DNA of 64,000 bases from Rhizobium sp. ZPR4 (lineage in GTDB: Bacteria > Pseudomonadota > Alphaproteobacteria > Rhizobiales > Rhizobiaceae). Both the position numbers and the translations under genes were made by a program. Under the pieces are notes generated by a model. The model was not told where the DNA came from, did no database searches, and was given only the letters and a program-made list of their open reading frames with translations. Location of the stretch: NCBI RefSeq assembly GCF_040215725.1, contig NZ_CP157968.1, positions 124,001 to 188,000 on the forward strand, given 5' to 3'. Positions 54,854 through 63,334 of the stretch are shown one piece after another. Each line of letters starts with the position of its first letter. Within the stretch, counting starts at the first letter, position 1.

Positions 54854-54937
54854 CTAGAGGCTGTCGCAGGCCTTGGTATAGGCGACGCAAAGGAGGAAGA
54901 ATAAAACGCCGATCCCGACAAGAAGAACGTCCATCAT
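54854..54937 (-). CDS. 27-residue membrane microprotein upstream of kdpF (candidate)
   Basis: Frame MMDVLLVGIGVLFFLLCVAY followed by TKACDSL. AAGGA lies ten bases before the first ATG, and it ends 14 bp before kdpF. One hydrophobic helix and a short C-terminal segment with Cys-Asp. It resembles tiny proteins I recall just upstream of kdpF in other genera, but I cannot confirm a named family. It would be the first translated product of the kdp mRNA, so a leader-peptide role is an alternative to a structural subunit. Confidence 0.65.
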   Translation of the reverse strand: MMDVLLVGIGVLFFLLCVAYTKACDSL

Positions 54938-55057
54938 CGATCGCGATTCCTTGATTGTTATTGTTGACTGCAGAAGCGATGAAAGGCGCGCTCCGACGAA
55001 GAGGCGCCTCTTTTCTCTCTGCCGAGGGGAAGATCACTTCGTGTGTATCTTCGCCAT

Positions 55058-55063
55058 ACAATA
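55058..55063 (-). promoter_or_regulatory. Candidate -10 of the kdp promoter
   Basis: TATTGT on the minus strand, 4 of 6 matches to TATAAT. The position 17 bp upstream shows only AACGTT, so the -35 is poor, as usual for activator-dependent kdp promoters. A start site near 55051 would give a leader of about 115 bases before the 27-codon frame. Confidence 0.35.
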
Positions 55064-55109
55064 TGCGGCTGAACTGCATTAACGTTCGAGACGGCCGGAC
55101 CGCCGAAGA

Positions 55110-55126
55110 TATAAAAATCTTATAAA
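55110..55126 (-). promoter_or_regulatory. KdpE-like box (TTTATA direct repeat)
   Basis: On the minus strand TTTATA occurs twice with an 11-bp period (TTTATAAGATTTTTATA). E. coli KdpE binds two such half-sites one helical turn apart. The box is centred about 67 bases upstream of the inferred kdp transcription start, close to the E. coli spacing. Confidence 0.6.
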
Positions 55127-55481
55127 TGCCGGCCTGGGCGACGGCGGCTTGTGCGGATGCCTGAATGCCAGCCGAAAGCCTGCGCGGATTGGCGAATTCT
55201 GTCGAAAAAATGCGGCTGCATTTAGCAGCCATGTCGCCGTTATTTCATTGATATCCCTTGGTCATCCGCGCAGAATCTCAAGGACGCTCCGGCAATCGAG
55301 AATACTTCCAATGACTGCGTAATGTCATATGCAATAAGTCTAACATAGATGGAATCGGCGTGACGGAATATAAGGATATGGGTAACGCTTGATGCGGTAT
55401 CCTGGCGGTGATTTAGTCCATGATGGGGTGAGTTGCGCCCCTTCCCAACCATTCGACAGCAAGCCAAAGAAACGCGAGCAA

Positions 55482-56501
55482 GTGACGACCAGCATCCGAC
55501 ATATCGCCAAACTCGCGGGAACCTCGGTCTCTTCAGTCTCACGCGTGCTCAACAATAGCGGCTATGCGTCTCCCGAGCTTCGGGAGCGCGTCGAGGCCGC
55601 CATCCGCACGCTGAACTACACCCCGAGCAAGGGAGCGCGTATGCTGCGCGGGGCTCCAAGCCGGATGATCGGGCTGATGCTGCCATCGATCGACGTGCCC
55701 TTCTTCGGCATCCTTGCCCACGCTATCGAGCAGGAATTGTTCCGGCGCGGCTACCAGACGCTGATCTGCAGCACGGCTGAAAACATGGACCACGAAGCGC
55801 GCTACATTTCCATGCTGCTATCCCAGCGCGTCGACGGCGTCATCGTCGCAAGTGCCTTTGGCAGTACCTTGCATTTTGAAGCATTGCGCGACGCACATAT
55901 CCCCATCGTCGCGATCGATCGCGAGCTCACGGGTATAACGGACGACGCCATCATGGCCGATCACGAGGAAGGCGGACGATTGATGGCCCGCCATCTGATC
56001 GGCCTCGGCCATCGCGCGATCGGCATCGTCGGCGCCCCCGCCCATAGTCAGCCGGTCCAACTTCGCCTTCGAGGTATTACGGTTGAATTGGCTGAAAATG
56101 GCATTACCCCCGCTGCCGTACGCATGGCGGAGGAACACAGCTTCGCCGCCGCCTATCCGCTGGCGAAAGAACTGGTGGCCTCACGACCCGAAATGACCGC
56201 GATCATCGGCGCGACGGATATTTCGGCGATCGCTGCAATCCACGCCGTTCAGGATCATGGCTTTTCAGTGCCTCGTGACTATTCGGTCATCGGCTTCGAC
56301 GATCTGCCGGAGGCGGCCTATGTCTTTCCGCGGTTGACGACCGTAGCGCAGCCGATCCGTGGTGTCGGCGAACAGGCAGTCCGGCGATTGGAGACGCTGA
56401 TCGAAGTGCAGCAAGCAGATGGAGAGCCCCAGAACGGCGCCATCCTCAAGGTGCCGGTCACATTGATCCAGCGCGACTCCACCGGTCCCGTCCGCAAATG
56501 A
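55482..56501 (+). CDS. LacI-family transcriptional regulator of the lyxose-isomerase operon
   Basis: 339 residues from GTG 55482, the normal family length: TTSIRHIAKLAGTSVSSVSR is the HTH, YTPSKGARMLRG the hinge, followed by the sugar-binding domain (IGLMLPSIDVPFFGILAHAI). An ATG at 55392 in the same frame would add 30 unrelated residues. No start has a good ribosome site. It is convergent with the five-gene sugar operon whose promoter, 5 kb away, carries two LacI-type operators. Confidence 0.88.
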   Translation: MTTSIRHIAKLAGTSVSSVSRVLNNSGYASPELRERVEAAIRTLNYTPSKGARMLRGAPSRMIGLMLPSIDVPFFGILAHAIEQELFRRGYQTLICSTAENMDHEARYISMLLSQRVDGVIVASAFGSTLHFEALRDAHIPIVAIDRELTGITDDAIMADHEEGGRLMARHLIGLGHRAIGIVGAPAHSQPVQLRLRGITVELAENGITPAAVRMAEEHSFAAAYPLAKELVASRPEMTAIIGATDISAIAAIHAVQDHGFSVPRDYSVIGFDDLPEAAYVFPRLTTVAQPIRGVGEQAVRRLETLIEVQQADGEPQNGAILKVPVTLIQRDSTGPVRK

Positions 56502-56525
56502 ATGAACCGAGCCCCAAAACGAGAT

Positions 56526-57536
56526 TCATGGCCGAACGATGACCTTGATTTCGCCTGCCAGCGGCGCGCTGCCGACCACACCCGCAACATCCTCAAGGCC
56601 GATCGTCTTCGTCACAAGCGAATCCAGCTCCAGAATCCCGCTTGCCACCATGCCGGCGGCGCGGGAATGCGTGAAGGGATTGAGATAGGCTGGCCTGATC
56701 TCGATCTCGTTGACAAGCAGATCGAACGGCAACACGGGCACTTCCAGCCCCGCCGGCGTCACACCGAACAGCACGAAGGCACCACCGCGCCGCACCATCT
56801 GAACGCCCGTCTGGAGCGTCTCGGGAACGCCGGCGCATTCTATAACCACATCGACGCCGCCATGGGTCAACTGCCGAACGGCGGCAACCGCATCTGTCGC
56901 CGTCGGATCAAGAGCCTGCGTTGCGCCCAGCCGTAAAGCCGCTTCGCGCCGCGATAGCTGCCTCGTGATCAGGATGATCTGATCCGCGCCTGCGAGACGG
57001 GCCAGTTGCACCATGAGCAGTCCGATGACGCCGCCGCCCAATATGGCGACGCTGTCACCCGGGCGAATCTTCGCCTTGTCGATGGCATGGATGCAGCAGG
57101 CCAGCGGCTCGCAAAAGGCGCCATGAACGGGATCGAGATCCGCAGGCAGCGTGAACGCCTGGCCGCAGGGAACCGCGACATAGTCGGCAAAGCCACCATC
57201 CCGCGTCACGCCGATGGCCTTCAGGTTGGCGCACAGGTTCGGCCGGCCACGCCTGCAAGCCGGGCATGTGCCGCAAGCGATATTCGGGTCGACCGTGACG
57301 AGTTCTCCGCCGACGAACGACGAAACGCCCTCACCCACCTCCTCCACGAGGCCGCAGAATTCATGGCCAAGCGTCACCGGGATCGCCGTTGGATATTCGC
57401 CCTTGTACATGTGCCGGTCGGATCCGCAGATGCCCGCAGCCATTACGCGCACGACGACTTCTCCCGGCCCGGCAGTCGGTTTCTCGACCATGTGCATGGC
57501 CATATGGCCGATCGCTTCCAAACGGACTGCCCTCAT
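56526..57536 (-). CDS. Zinc-dependent medium-chain dehydrogenase (sorbitol/threonine DH-like)
   Basis: 336 residues. Catalytic zinc region GICGSDRHMYKGEYP and GHEFCGLVEEVGEG; structural zinc cysteines in CGTCPACRRGRPNLC; Rossmann loop ILGGGVIGLLMVQLAR. Such enzymes oxidise polyols or sugar alcohols with NAD+. Last gene of the operon, 102 bp after the PfkB gene, so it may have its own ribosome control. Substrate unknown. Confidence 0.9.
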   Translation of the reverse strand: MRAVRLEAIGHMAMHMVEKPTAGPGEVVVRVMAAGICGSDRHMYKGEYPTAIPVTLGHEFCGLVEEVGEGVSSFVGGELVTVDPNIACGTCPACRRGRPNLCANLKAIGVTRDGGFADYVAVPCGQAFTLPADLDPVHGAFCEPLACCIHAIDKAKIRPGDSVAILGGGVIGLLMVQLARLAGADQIILITRQLSRREAALRLGATQALDPTATDAVAAVRQLTHGGVDVVIECAGVPETLQTGVQMVRRGGAFVLFGVTPAGLEVPVLPFDLLVNEIEIRPAYLNPFTHSRAAGMVASGILELDSLVTKTIGLEDVAGVVGSAPLAGEIKVIVRP

Positions 57537-57638
57537 TCGCCTCCTCCAAGCATAAGGTTCGATTCTTTGATGCTCACTGTGCCACTCCCATCGGCACTAT
57601 AGCACCCAATGATGTGCATTGCGGCTCTGCTACCCGCG

Positions 57639-58697
57639 TTAAGCACAGGCGGACTGCATCTCCTTCACATCCGCCAGAAGTGCCGCCATGTCAGGGATGC
57701 CATCGGTCGCGGTCGCCCCTCCAAGGCAACGGGCGGCAGCGGCATGGGCAGCGGCGCAGATGCGCTCGACGGGCCAATCCTCATGCAGGCCGTAGAGTAC
57801 GGCGGCGCAAAAAGCGTCGCCCGCGCCGACGGTGCTGACGATATCGGCCGGATCGACCGGTCGGGAGCGGGAGATAATTGGCTTTGCGCCCGGCGCAAAC
57901 CAGAAGCAGATTTCCGGAGCGTGAATGATTGCCCCCTTGGCGACACCCGCGATCAGCAAACGCTCACCCGCTGCCAATAATGCCGCTTCGATCAACTCCC
58001 CCTTCGCATCTCGTACGGTCATGCCGGTTGCCCTACCTGCCTCGATTTCGTTGATGACGAGGAAATCACAATATGGCAGGGCTGCGCCGACCTTTGCCGC
58101 AAACTCCGGGTCCTCGCTGGAGACGAAATCGACGCAGGTGGTCAGGCCGGCATTGTGCGCGGCCTGAAGCAAGCGCGACGCCCCCGATCGACCATCCGCA
58201 TCGATGGCATCGAGACCGGGCAGCAACATCAGATAGCCAAGATAGAAGAAGCGATAGCCGGCGTTGGCAAAGGTCGCGGGCGAGATGAGCACATCCGTCA
58301 CCGCATCATTGGCACCACCATGATAGAAGAACGTACGGTTCTGCCCCGGCACGTTCATGACATGGGTATGCGCCGTCGCATGGTCGGGAAGCTCCCGCAG
58401 ACCGCTGACATCGATGCCGGCGCCTTGAAGCCGCGTCTTGACAATCCCGCCATCGATATCCGTGCCGATGCAGCCTGCCGCCGCGAGCTTTCCGGGAAAG
58501 CCGAGCGAGGCGAGATCGGTGACGACATTGGCGGCCCCGCCGCCAACGCCCACATCCTGATGCTGGATATAGGCAAGATTACCCTGTTCGGGCCAGTAGG
58601 ACAGCGTATGCACGCGGTCGACGATGAAGTTTCCCGCGCAGACGATGCCTCCCTTGTCTTTCCTTTCGCTGTCGCGAACCTCCTCCCCGGTCCGCAT
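57639..58697 (-). CDS. PfkB/ribokinase-family sugar kinase
   Basis: 352 residues. GGGAANVVTDLASLGFPGKL is PfkB signature 1; the anion-hole and catalytic base lie in VSTVGAGDAFCAAVLYG. It phosphorylates a sugar, ketose or sugar acid at a terminal hydroxyl. Start overlaps the isomerase stop by one base (TGATG). Its product would be the expected substrate of the operon's aldolase. Confidence 0.9.
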   Translation of the reverse strand: MRTGEEVRDSERKDKGGIVCAGNFIVDRVHTLSYWPEQGNLAYIQHQDVGVGGGAANVVTDLASLGFPGKLAAAGCIGTDIDGGIVKTRLQGAGIDVSGLRELPDHATAHTHVMNVPGQNRTFFYHGGANDAVTDVLISPATFANAGYRFFYLGYLMLLPGLDAIDADGRSGASRLLQAAHNAGLTTCVDFVSSEDPEFAAKVGAALPYCDFLVINEIEAGRATGMTVRDAKGELIEAALLAAGERLLIAGVAKGAIIHAPEICFWFAPGAKPIISRSRPVDPADIVSTVGAGDAFCAAVLYGLHEDWPVERICAAAHAAAARCLGGATATDGIPDMAALLADVKEMQSACA

Positions 58698-59368
58698 CAG
58701 CCACCTGCCTCATTCCAGAGTGGCCTGAGAGGCAGCTCATCCTCCTCGATCGCGGCGAAGCGCCCGATCGGCTCTAGAAAGTAGTTATCGCTATTGTCGT
58801 CATTGACCTGACTGACCTCACCGACGAAGACCGGCCCGCCGCCCTTTCGGCCGTAGAAGCGATGATAGAGCCCGGTGTGGATCGTCACGCTTTGGCCGGG
58901 GGAAAGAACCAGCGGTTCCCATGCGGCAAGTTTTCTCGGCAAGCCATCCACCGGGACGGTCACGTCATCCTGCAGCACATTGCCCTCGGCGTCGGTCGCA
59001 GCGAATTCGATCACGAGATCGCCGCCGGCCCTGTTGATGATGTCCTCCATCTTTGCCTGATGGCGATGGGTTGGCGTTACCTGCCCTTCCTCGACGAAAA
59101 GCAGCTTCTCGGCATAGGTGCGCTCGCCCTCAACACCGACGATGCCGTTGCGCAGGCAAAACAGCACGAGACCACATTCGGCAAACCGGCCGGAGCCGAA
59201 GTCCGTGACGTCCCACCCCAGCTGATGGCTGCGCAGATATCGCGCTGCTTCCGGATTGGCGGCGAAATCCTCCGCAGTCCAATAACCCCATTCCGGCAGC
59301 GACCAACGCCAATGTTCGAGGGTTTTGCTTGCGCGCCGCAGCGCTTCGTTGATCTCGGAGCGCTTCAT
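58697..59368 (-). CDS. D-lyxose ketol-isomerase-like cupin
   Basis: 223 residues, D-lyxose isomerase family. It opens MKRSEINEALRRASKTLEHW. The cupin metal site is QVTPTHRHQAKMEDIINRAG (His, His, Glu) with the downstream His in HTGLYHRFYG. Enzymes of this family interconvert D-lyxose/D-xylulose and D-mannose/D-fructose using Mn2+. Start overlaps the upstream Gfo/Idh stop by 4 bp. Actual substrate may be a related aldose. Confidence 0.85.
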   Translation of the reverse strand: MKRSEINEALRRASKTLEHWRWSLPEWGYWTAEDFAANPEAARYLRSHQLGWDVTDFGSGRFAECGLVLFCLRNGIVGVEGERTYAEKLLFVEEGQVTPTHRHQAKMEDIINRAGGDLVIEFAATDAEGNVLQDDVTVPVDGLPRKLAAWEPLVLSPGQSVTIHTGLYHRFYGRKGGGPVFVGEVSQVNDDNSDNYFLEPIGRFAAIEEDELPLRPLWNEAGG

Positions 59369-60522
59369 CGGGCGGTTGCTCCTTCGTAGTCGACCGGCAC
59401 CACGATATTCTCACGGCCGGATTTCAGCGCCGCCGTCAGTACCGCGTGATGAGCCTGCGCTTCTTCCGGCGTGGCGCAGGAAAAACCATTGGCGTTTCCA
59501 CCTGCCAATTCATCGACGAAGGCCGCCCACATTTGCTGGATGGCATCGGCAAAGCCGAATTCAAAGATCTTGCCGGTGATCGCCGGGAAGAGGGAGCCGT
59601 ATCCGAGGTCTTCGGTGCTCCAGGCCTGCGTACCACCGGTATAATCCATCCATTGCCATTGCCGCGGCGACTTGGTGGTAAAGAAAGCGCTCTTCTTCAT
59701 GCCGAGGACGCGAATATACCAGCTATTGGCTTCGCCCGGAGCGATACGCCAAGTCTTCAGCACCATCGGAAAATCCTGGCCGCCCGCGCTGACGCGGGTG
59801 CTGATCGTTGCGTTGTCCCAGGTCGTGCACGGCACCATGCCGCCCTTTCCGTCCGGCCGCTCGGTGATCTTCTTGACCAGTTGCGCATGCAGGGTTTGCG
59901 GACGCCAGCCGAGCCGCAAGGGTACGTGCAGGACATGCATGCCGAGATCGCCCATGCAGCCATAGTCACCGTTGATATCGGCCATGCGCTTCCAGTTGAT
60001 CGGCTTCTGCCTGTCGATATCGGAGGAGTGCAGGAAGCCGGCTTCGACTTCGAGAATATCGCCCATCTCGCCGCTTTCAGCGAGCGCGATGACCTTCTGC
60101 GCTCCTGGGAAGAACGGCATTTCCGACGAGCAGCGAACCAGAAGCTTCGGGTTTTCGGCAAGAACCGCCATGATCTCGCGGTTCTGTGCCGCATCCATGC
60201 CGAACGGCTTTTCGCCAAGCAGATGCTTTCCAGCTTTTAGAATGTCGATATAGAATTGCTGATGCAGCACATGCGGCACGGCGCAATAAACGGCGTCGAC
60301 ATCCGGATTGGCCAGCAGCTCCTTATAATCGCCGGTGGATTGCCGGACTGATGGCACATTGTCCTTGAACCAGTCGAGAAGTGCTGGATTGGTGTCGCAG
60401 ACGGCGACGATTTCCGGTCGGGCTCTTGTATCGGCCAGATGCAGCCAACGCGCCGCAGCGCTTGCGAATTCGCGCCCCATCAAGCCGCAGCCGATGACGC
60501 CGAAGCGGAATACTCTTTTCAT
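59365..60522 (-). CDS. Gfo/Idh/MocA-family oxidoreductase
   Basis: 385 residues. The NAD(P) loop VIGCGLMGREFASAA is followed by the family EKP motif in LLGEKPFGMDAAQ and a C-terminal beta-sheet substrate domain with GDLGMHVLHVPLRLG (Asp/His catalytic pair). It is a sugar or inositol dehydrogenase. Twenty-one bases downstream of the aldolase gene. Confidence 0.9.
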   Translation of the reverse strand: MKRVFRFGVIGCGLMGREFASAAARWLHLADTRARPEIVAVCDTNPALLDWFKDNVPSVRQSTGDYKELLANPDVDAVYCAVPHVLHQQFYIDILKAGKHLLGEKPFGMDAAQNREIMAVLAENPKLLVRCSSEMPFFPGAQKVIALAESGEMGDILEVEAGFLHSSDIDRQKPINWKRMADINGDYGCMGDLGMHVLHVPLRLGWRPQTLHAQLVKKITERPDGKGGMVPCTTWDNATISTRVSAGGQDFPMVLKTWRIAPGEANSWYIRVLGMKKSAFFTTKSPRQWQWMDYTGGTQAWSTEDLGYGSLFPAITGKIFEFGFADAIQQMWAAFVDELAGGNANGFSCATPEEAQAHHAVLTAALKSGRENIVVPVDYEGATAR

Positions 60523-60543
60523 CGTTCCTCCTCCCAGGATGCG

Positions 60544-61368
60544 TCAGGCGAGATGCCGCGAGGCGTCTTCGACGGACGCCTCTTCATGGACGATCGCCAT
60601 CAGCGCGCGCGTCATGCCGGCTGGATTGTTGTGCTGGATGACATTGCGGCCATAAACGATGCCGCGGGTGCCCTGCTCCATCAACTGTTTCGTGCGCGAG
60701 AGTATTTCCTGATCCGAGACGCGGCCGCCGCCACGCACCAGCACGGGCAGGCCCTGAGCGATCTCGATGACACGATGATACTCCTGCACGTTGTCGCAGG
60801 GGTCGGCCTTGATGATGTCGGCGCCGAGTTCGGCTGCCTGGCGCACCAGCGGCAGGATCTTGTCGATCGTGCCGTCGACCATATAGGCACCCTTGGAATT
60901 ATCCTGCATGACCAGCGGCTCGACCATAAGCGGCATGCCGTAAATCTCGCATTCGCGCTTCAGGCTGTTCACGTTGCGCACGCAGGCGCGGTAGACTTCA
61001 GGCTGGTTCGGCAGCATCAGAAGATTGACGACGACGCAGGCAGCATCGAGCACCACCGCCTGCTCCACACCCCGGTCGATCATCTCGGAAAACAGCGCCG
61101 AGGGCAGTGGATTGCCATAGATATTGGCGATATCGGTCCGCAACACCAGAGCCGGACGATTTTTACCGGGAATCGCCTGCAAAATGGGCGCAGTTCCCGG
61201 AGGAAGCTGGATGGCATCGGGCGCGGCGTCGGCAATCACCTTGACCGCCGTCCGCATATCCTCGATGCCGGCCAGAAAGGTCCGTTCATTGAACATGCCA
61301 TGATCGATGGCGACGTCGAAGCAATTTCCAGATACGCCAAACAGGCGGTTGAGCCGCGCGGATTTCAT
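60544..61368 (-). CDS. DhnA/LsrF-type class I aldolase
   Basis: 274 residues. MKSARLNRLFGVSGNCFDVA leads to AIDHGMFNERTF. The Schiff-base Lys is probably in 'GADIIKADPCDN', and the phosphate site is in VLVRGGGRVSDQEIL. The fold covers archaeal-type FBP aldolase, LsrF and related aldolases. Start 61368 has GGGAGGAAATGG; the frame continues upstream over the operator, which is non-coding. First gene of the operon. Confidence 0.87.
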   Translation of the reverse strand: MKSARLNRLFGVSGNCFDVAIDHGMFNERTFLAGIEDMRTAVKVIADAAPDAIQLPPGTAPILQAIPGKNRPALVLRTDIANIYGNPLPSALFSEMIDRGVEQAVVLDAACVVVNLLMLPNQPEVYRACVRNVNSLKRECEIYGMPLMVEPLVMQDNSKGAYMVDGTIDKILPLVRQAAELGADIIKADPCDNVQEYHRVIEIAQGLPVLVRGGGRVSDQEILSRTKQLMEQGTRGIVYGRNVIQHNNPAGMTRALMAIVHEEASVEDASRHLA

Positions 61369-61382
61369 CCATTTCCTCCCAA

Positions 61383-61400
61383 TGTGGTAACGTTTCCACA
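61383..61400. promoter_or_regulatory. LacI-type operator 1 of the lyxose-isomerase operon
   Basis: TGTGGTAACGTTTCCACA, a near-perfect palindrome with central ACGT (one mismatched symmetric pair), located just downstream of the -10 and 15 bases upstream of the aldolase start codon. A second copy is at 61441-61458. Confidence 0.75.
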
Positions 61401-61405
61401 CATGC

Positions 61406-61433
61406 ACATTAGAGAATGAATCCATCGAGTCAA
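61406..61433 (-). promoter_or_regulatory. Promoter of the lyxose-isomerase operon
   Basis: On the minus strand TTGACT (61428-61433) and TAATGT (61406-61411) with a 16-bp spacer. The two operators flank it on both sides. Confidence 0.6.
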
Positions 61434-61440
61434 TGGCACA

Positions 61441-61458
61441 TGCGGTATCGTTTCCACA
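61441..61458. promoter_or_regulatory. LacI-type operator 2
   Basis: TGCGGTATCGTTTCCACA, matching operator 1 at 16 of 18 bases. Centre-to-centre distance is 58 bp, between five and six helical turns, suited to a small repression loop by a tetrameric or paired regulator. Confidence 0.72.
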
Positions 61459-61566
61459 TCCGCTTGGCCTCTTCCGGCGATGAAGAGCGGAGGGTTATCA
61501 GTTTGTGAATATGGTCAACCGCCCCCGACCCGTCGCGAGGGCGCTTCTATGATAAAGCCGCGGCGC

Positions 61567-62565
61567 CTAGTGGGTTTCCGTTCCCTGAATCGCGGAAAGC
61601 GTCCAATCAGCACCCGGCTTGCGCACGAAGGTCCAGAGCTCGGTCGTTTCCGAAGGATTGCGATCGTCGCCGTCGACAAGCTTCCCGGTCGCACGATCGA
61701 CCATCGCGTCGATGCTGGAATAACGCATGGCAAGCGTTGCATATTCACTGTCGCCCTCGCGCCAGGCTTCGGCGATATCGCCCTGCAGCAGGCGGACGTC
61801 TGAAACGCTGTTGCGCACACCGTGGGTGGCGTTCTCGCCCAGCTCCTCGGCAAGATAGGACATCGCTTCCGGCGTGGTCAGTCTGCGGATCGTTGCATAG
61901 TCCTCGGCACCGTAGGCCGTTTGGATTTCGGTAAGAAGATGCTCGAAGCGATCGAGATCGGCCTGTTGCAGCCCGATCTCGTCATTGGCTTGGCGTGCTT
62001 TCGGCCCGCCCGCCGTTCCACCACCGATGGACGGGATCGAAAAGGAAGGACGCGGCGAGGCGCCAGCATTGTTCATGGCGTTCATGTTGTAGGACGGCCC
62101 AGATCCGGGTGCCGCATATTGCGTGCGCTGGCGGTTTGCAAAGAAGCGCATGGCGAAGCTGATGAGCAGCACGATCAGGCCGATCTGCAGCAGCATGCCG
62201 AGGAAGCCGACGCCGCCGCCGAAACCATGGCCGAGCATCATGCCGAGAAGGCCGCCGGCGATCAGACCACCAATCATCGATCCACCGAAGCCGCCAAAAA
62301 GGCCTGGACGCTGCGGTGCGCCGAGCGGCGGCTGGGTCGTTGTCTGCTGCTGCGGTCGCTGCGTCATCGACCGATCGATCGGGGCTGCCTGCGTGGGTGC
62401 CGTCCGCGTTACAGCCGGGGCATCGAAGGTGCGCGTCCCACGGCTTCCGAACCCGCTGGATCCAGCCCGACGCGCATCGACAGCGTCAAAGGTCGCTAAA
62501 GATGAAGCGGCGGCAAGGACGACGATGGCTGCGATCTTGGCAAAACGCGGTACTGCGCGGAACAT
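61567..62565 (-). CDS. Tim44-like domain membrane protein
   Basis: 332 residues. Signal/anchor FAKIAAIVVLAAASSLATFD, then a Pro/Gln/Thr-rich linker (about 50-95). A Gly/Met-rich hydrophobic segment (FGGSMIGGLIAGGLLGMMLG and LGMLLQIGLIVLLISFAMRF) is followed by the C-terminal Tim44-like alpha/beta domain from about residue 200 (LQQADLDRFEHLLTEIQTAY). Ribosome site AGGAGAGCC. Bacterial relatives are membrane-bound with unknown ligand. Confidence 0.85.
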   Translation of the reverse strand: MFRAVPRFAKIAAIVVLAAASSLATFDAVDARRAGSSGFGSRGTRTFDAPAVTRTAPTQAAPIDRSMTQRPQQQTTTQPPLGAPQRPGLFGGFGGSMIGGLIAGGLLGMMLGHGFGGGVGFLGMLLQIGLIVLLISFAMRFFANRQRTQYAAPGSGPSYNMNAMNNAGASPRPSFSIPSIGGGTAGGPKARQANDEIGLQQADLDRFEHLLTEIQTAYGAEDYATIRRLTTPEAMSYLAEELGENATHGVRNSVSDVRLLQGDIAEAWREGDSEYATLAMRYSSIDAMVDRATGKLVDGDDRNPSETTELWTFVRKPGADWTLSAIQGTETH

Positions 62566-62760
62566 TGGCTCTCCTGTCATTGGGCAGAAAATCGTTTCCG
62601 CCCTCATATGGGGACGCCAGGTTGCGATTGTAAGTTGGCAGCCGGTCAAAATCTCAATCCTGAGCACGTCGAGACATGAGCCGGGCAAAGGAAATCGTTG
62701 CTTGGACGATCGAGAAAACGGCGAGATTCCAGTCTTCTCGACCAGTCGACGGAGGTTCCT

Positions 62761-62982
62761 TCAGCGTTCGTCGAGCTTTTCGAGCAACCCGTCATAAACT
62801 TCCATCAGCGCATTGGTGATCGCCTGCCCAAGCGCATTGCCGGCCACGCGAACATCATCGTCCGTGCCATCGCGCGCCGCCTTGGCCAGCTCGAAGCCCT
62901 GCTCGCTGATGATCTGCTTTGCAACCTCGATGGCCCAGAGCCCGAAATCGCCGCGATTGTCTATCTTGATCTCATCTTCCAT
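62761..62982 (-). CDS. Small acidic cytoplasmic protein
   Basis: 73 residues: MEDEIKIDNRGDFGLWAIEV, helix-rich, acidic, no signal or membrane segment. Ribosome site GGAGTAGGCC. Compact helical hairpin (AKQIISEQGFELAKAARDG; LGQAITNALMEVYDGLLEKL). Family not recognised with confidence. Confidence 0.55.
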   Translation of the reverse strand: MEDEIKIDNRGDFGLWAIEVAKQIISEQGFELAKAARDGTDDDVRVAGNALGQAITNALMEVYDGLLEKLDER

Positions 62983-63334
62983 GGCCTACTCCATCCTTCA
63001 TCATGATCAGGCACTATACGGCCACCCCTCGAAAGGCCAGACCTGATTGCGCAGACACAGGCGCCATCCCTCATCCGAAGGCACGATCTAGGCTCGATAT
63101 CGGTTGTTTTGATAGATTCGGGACAGCCCGATCAGAGATGCAACTGGCGTCTCGATGCCGCCGCTCATGGTCGCTTACCCTCCGGAATCACCCATGCAAG
63201 GCCTCGCAAACGGGCCTGATGCGTCGGAACCTGTGGAAATACAGGCATTCTCGGCTTTTCCAGGCCGGACTCCAGGTGACAATGGACATCGGCAATGGAA
63301 ATGATTCCGATGTCATCAATGCGGGGGAAGCCTC
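62983..63334. other. 352-bp spacer upstream of the HU gene
   Basis: Between the divergent small acidic-protein gene and the HU gene. It should hold both promoters. I could not identify convincing hexamers or dyads. Confidence 0.4.

Larger units (their letters stand above)
54938..55481. other. Regulatory region between the kdp operon and a divergent LacI gene
   Basis: 544 bp. It contains the KdpE-like box and -10 candidate listed separately and the upstream region of the LacI gene. No further gene is evident. Confidence 0.5.

Noticed and set aside
52998..54857. 619-codon open frame antisense to kdpA
   Set aside because: GC-rich codon bias leaves the opposite strand open; the translation is Arg/Asp/His-rich noise and kdpA is unmistakable.
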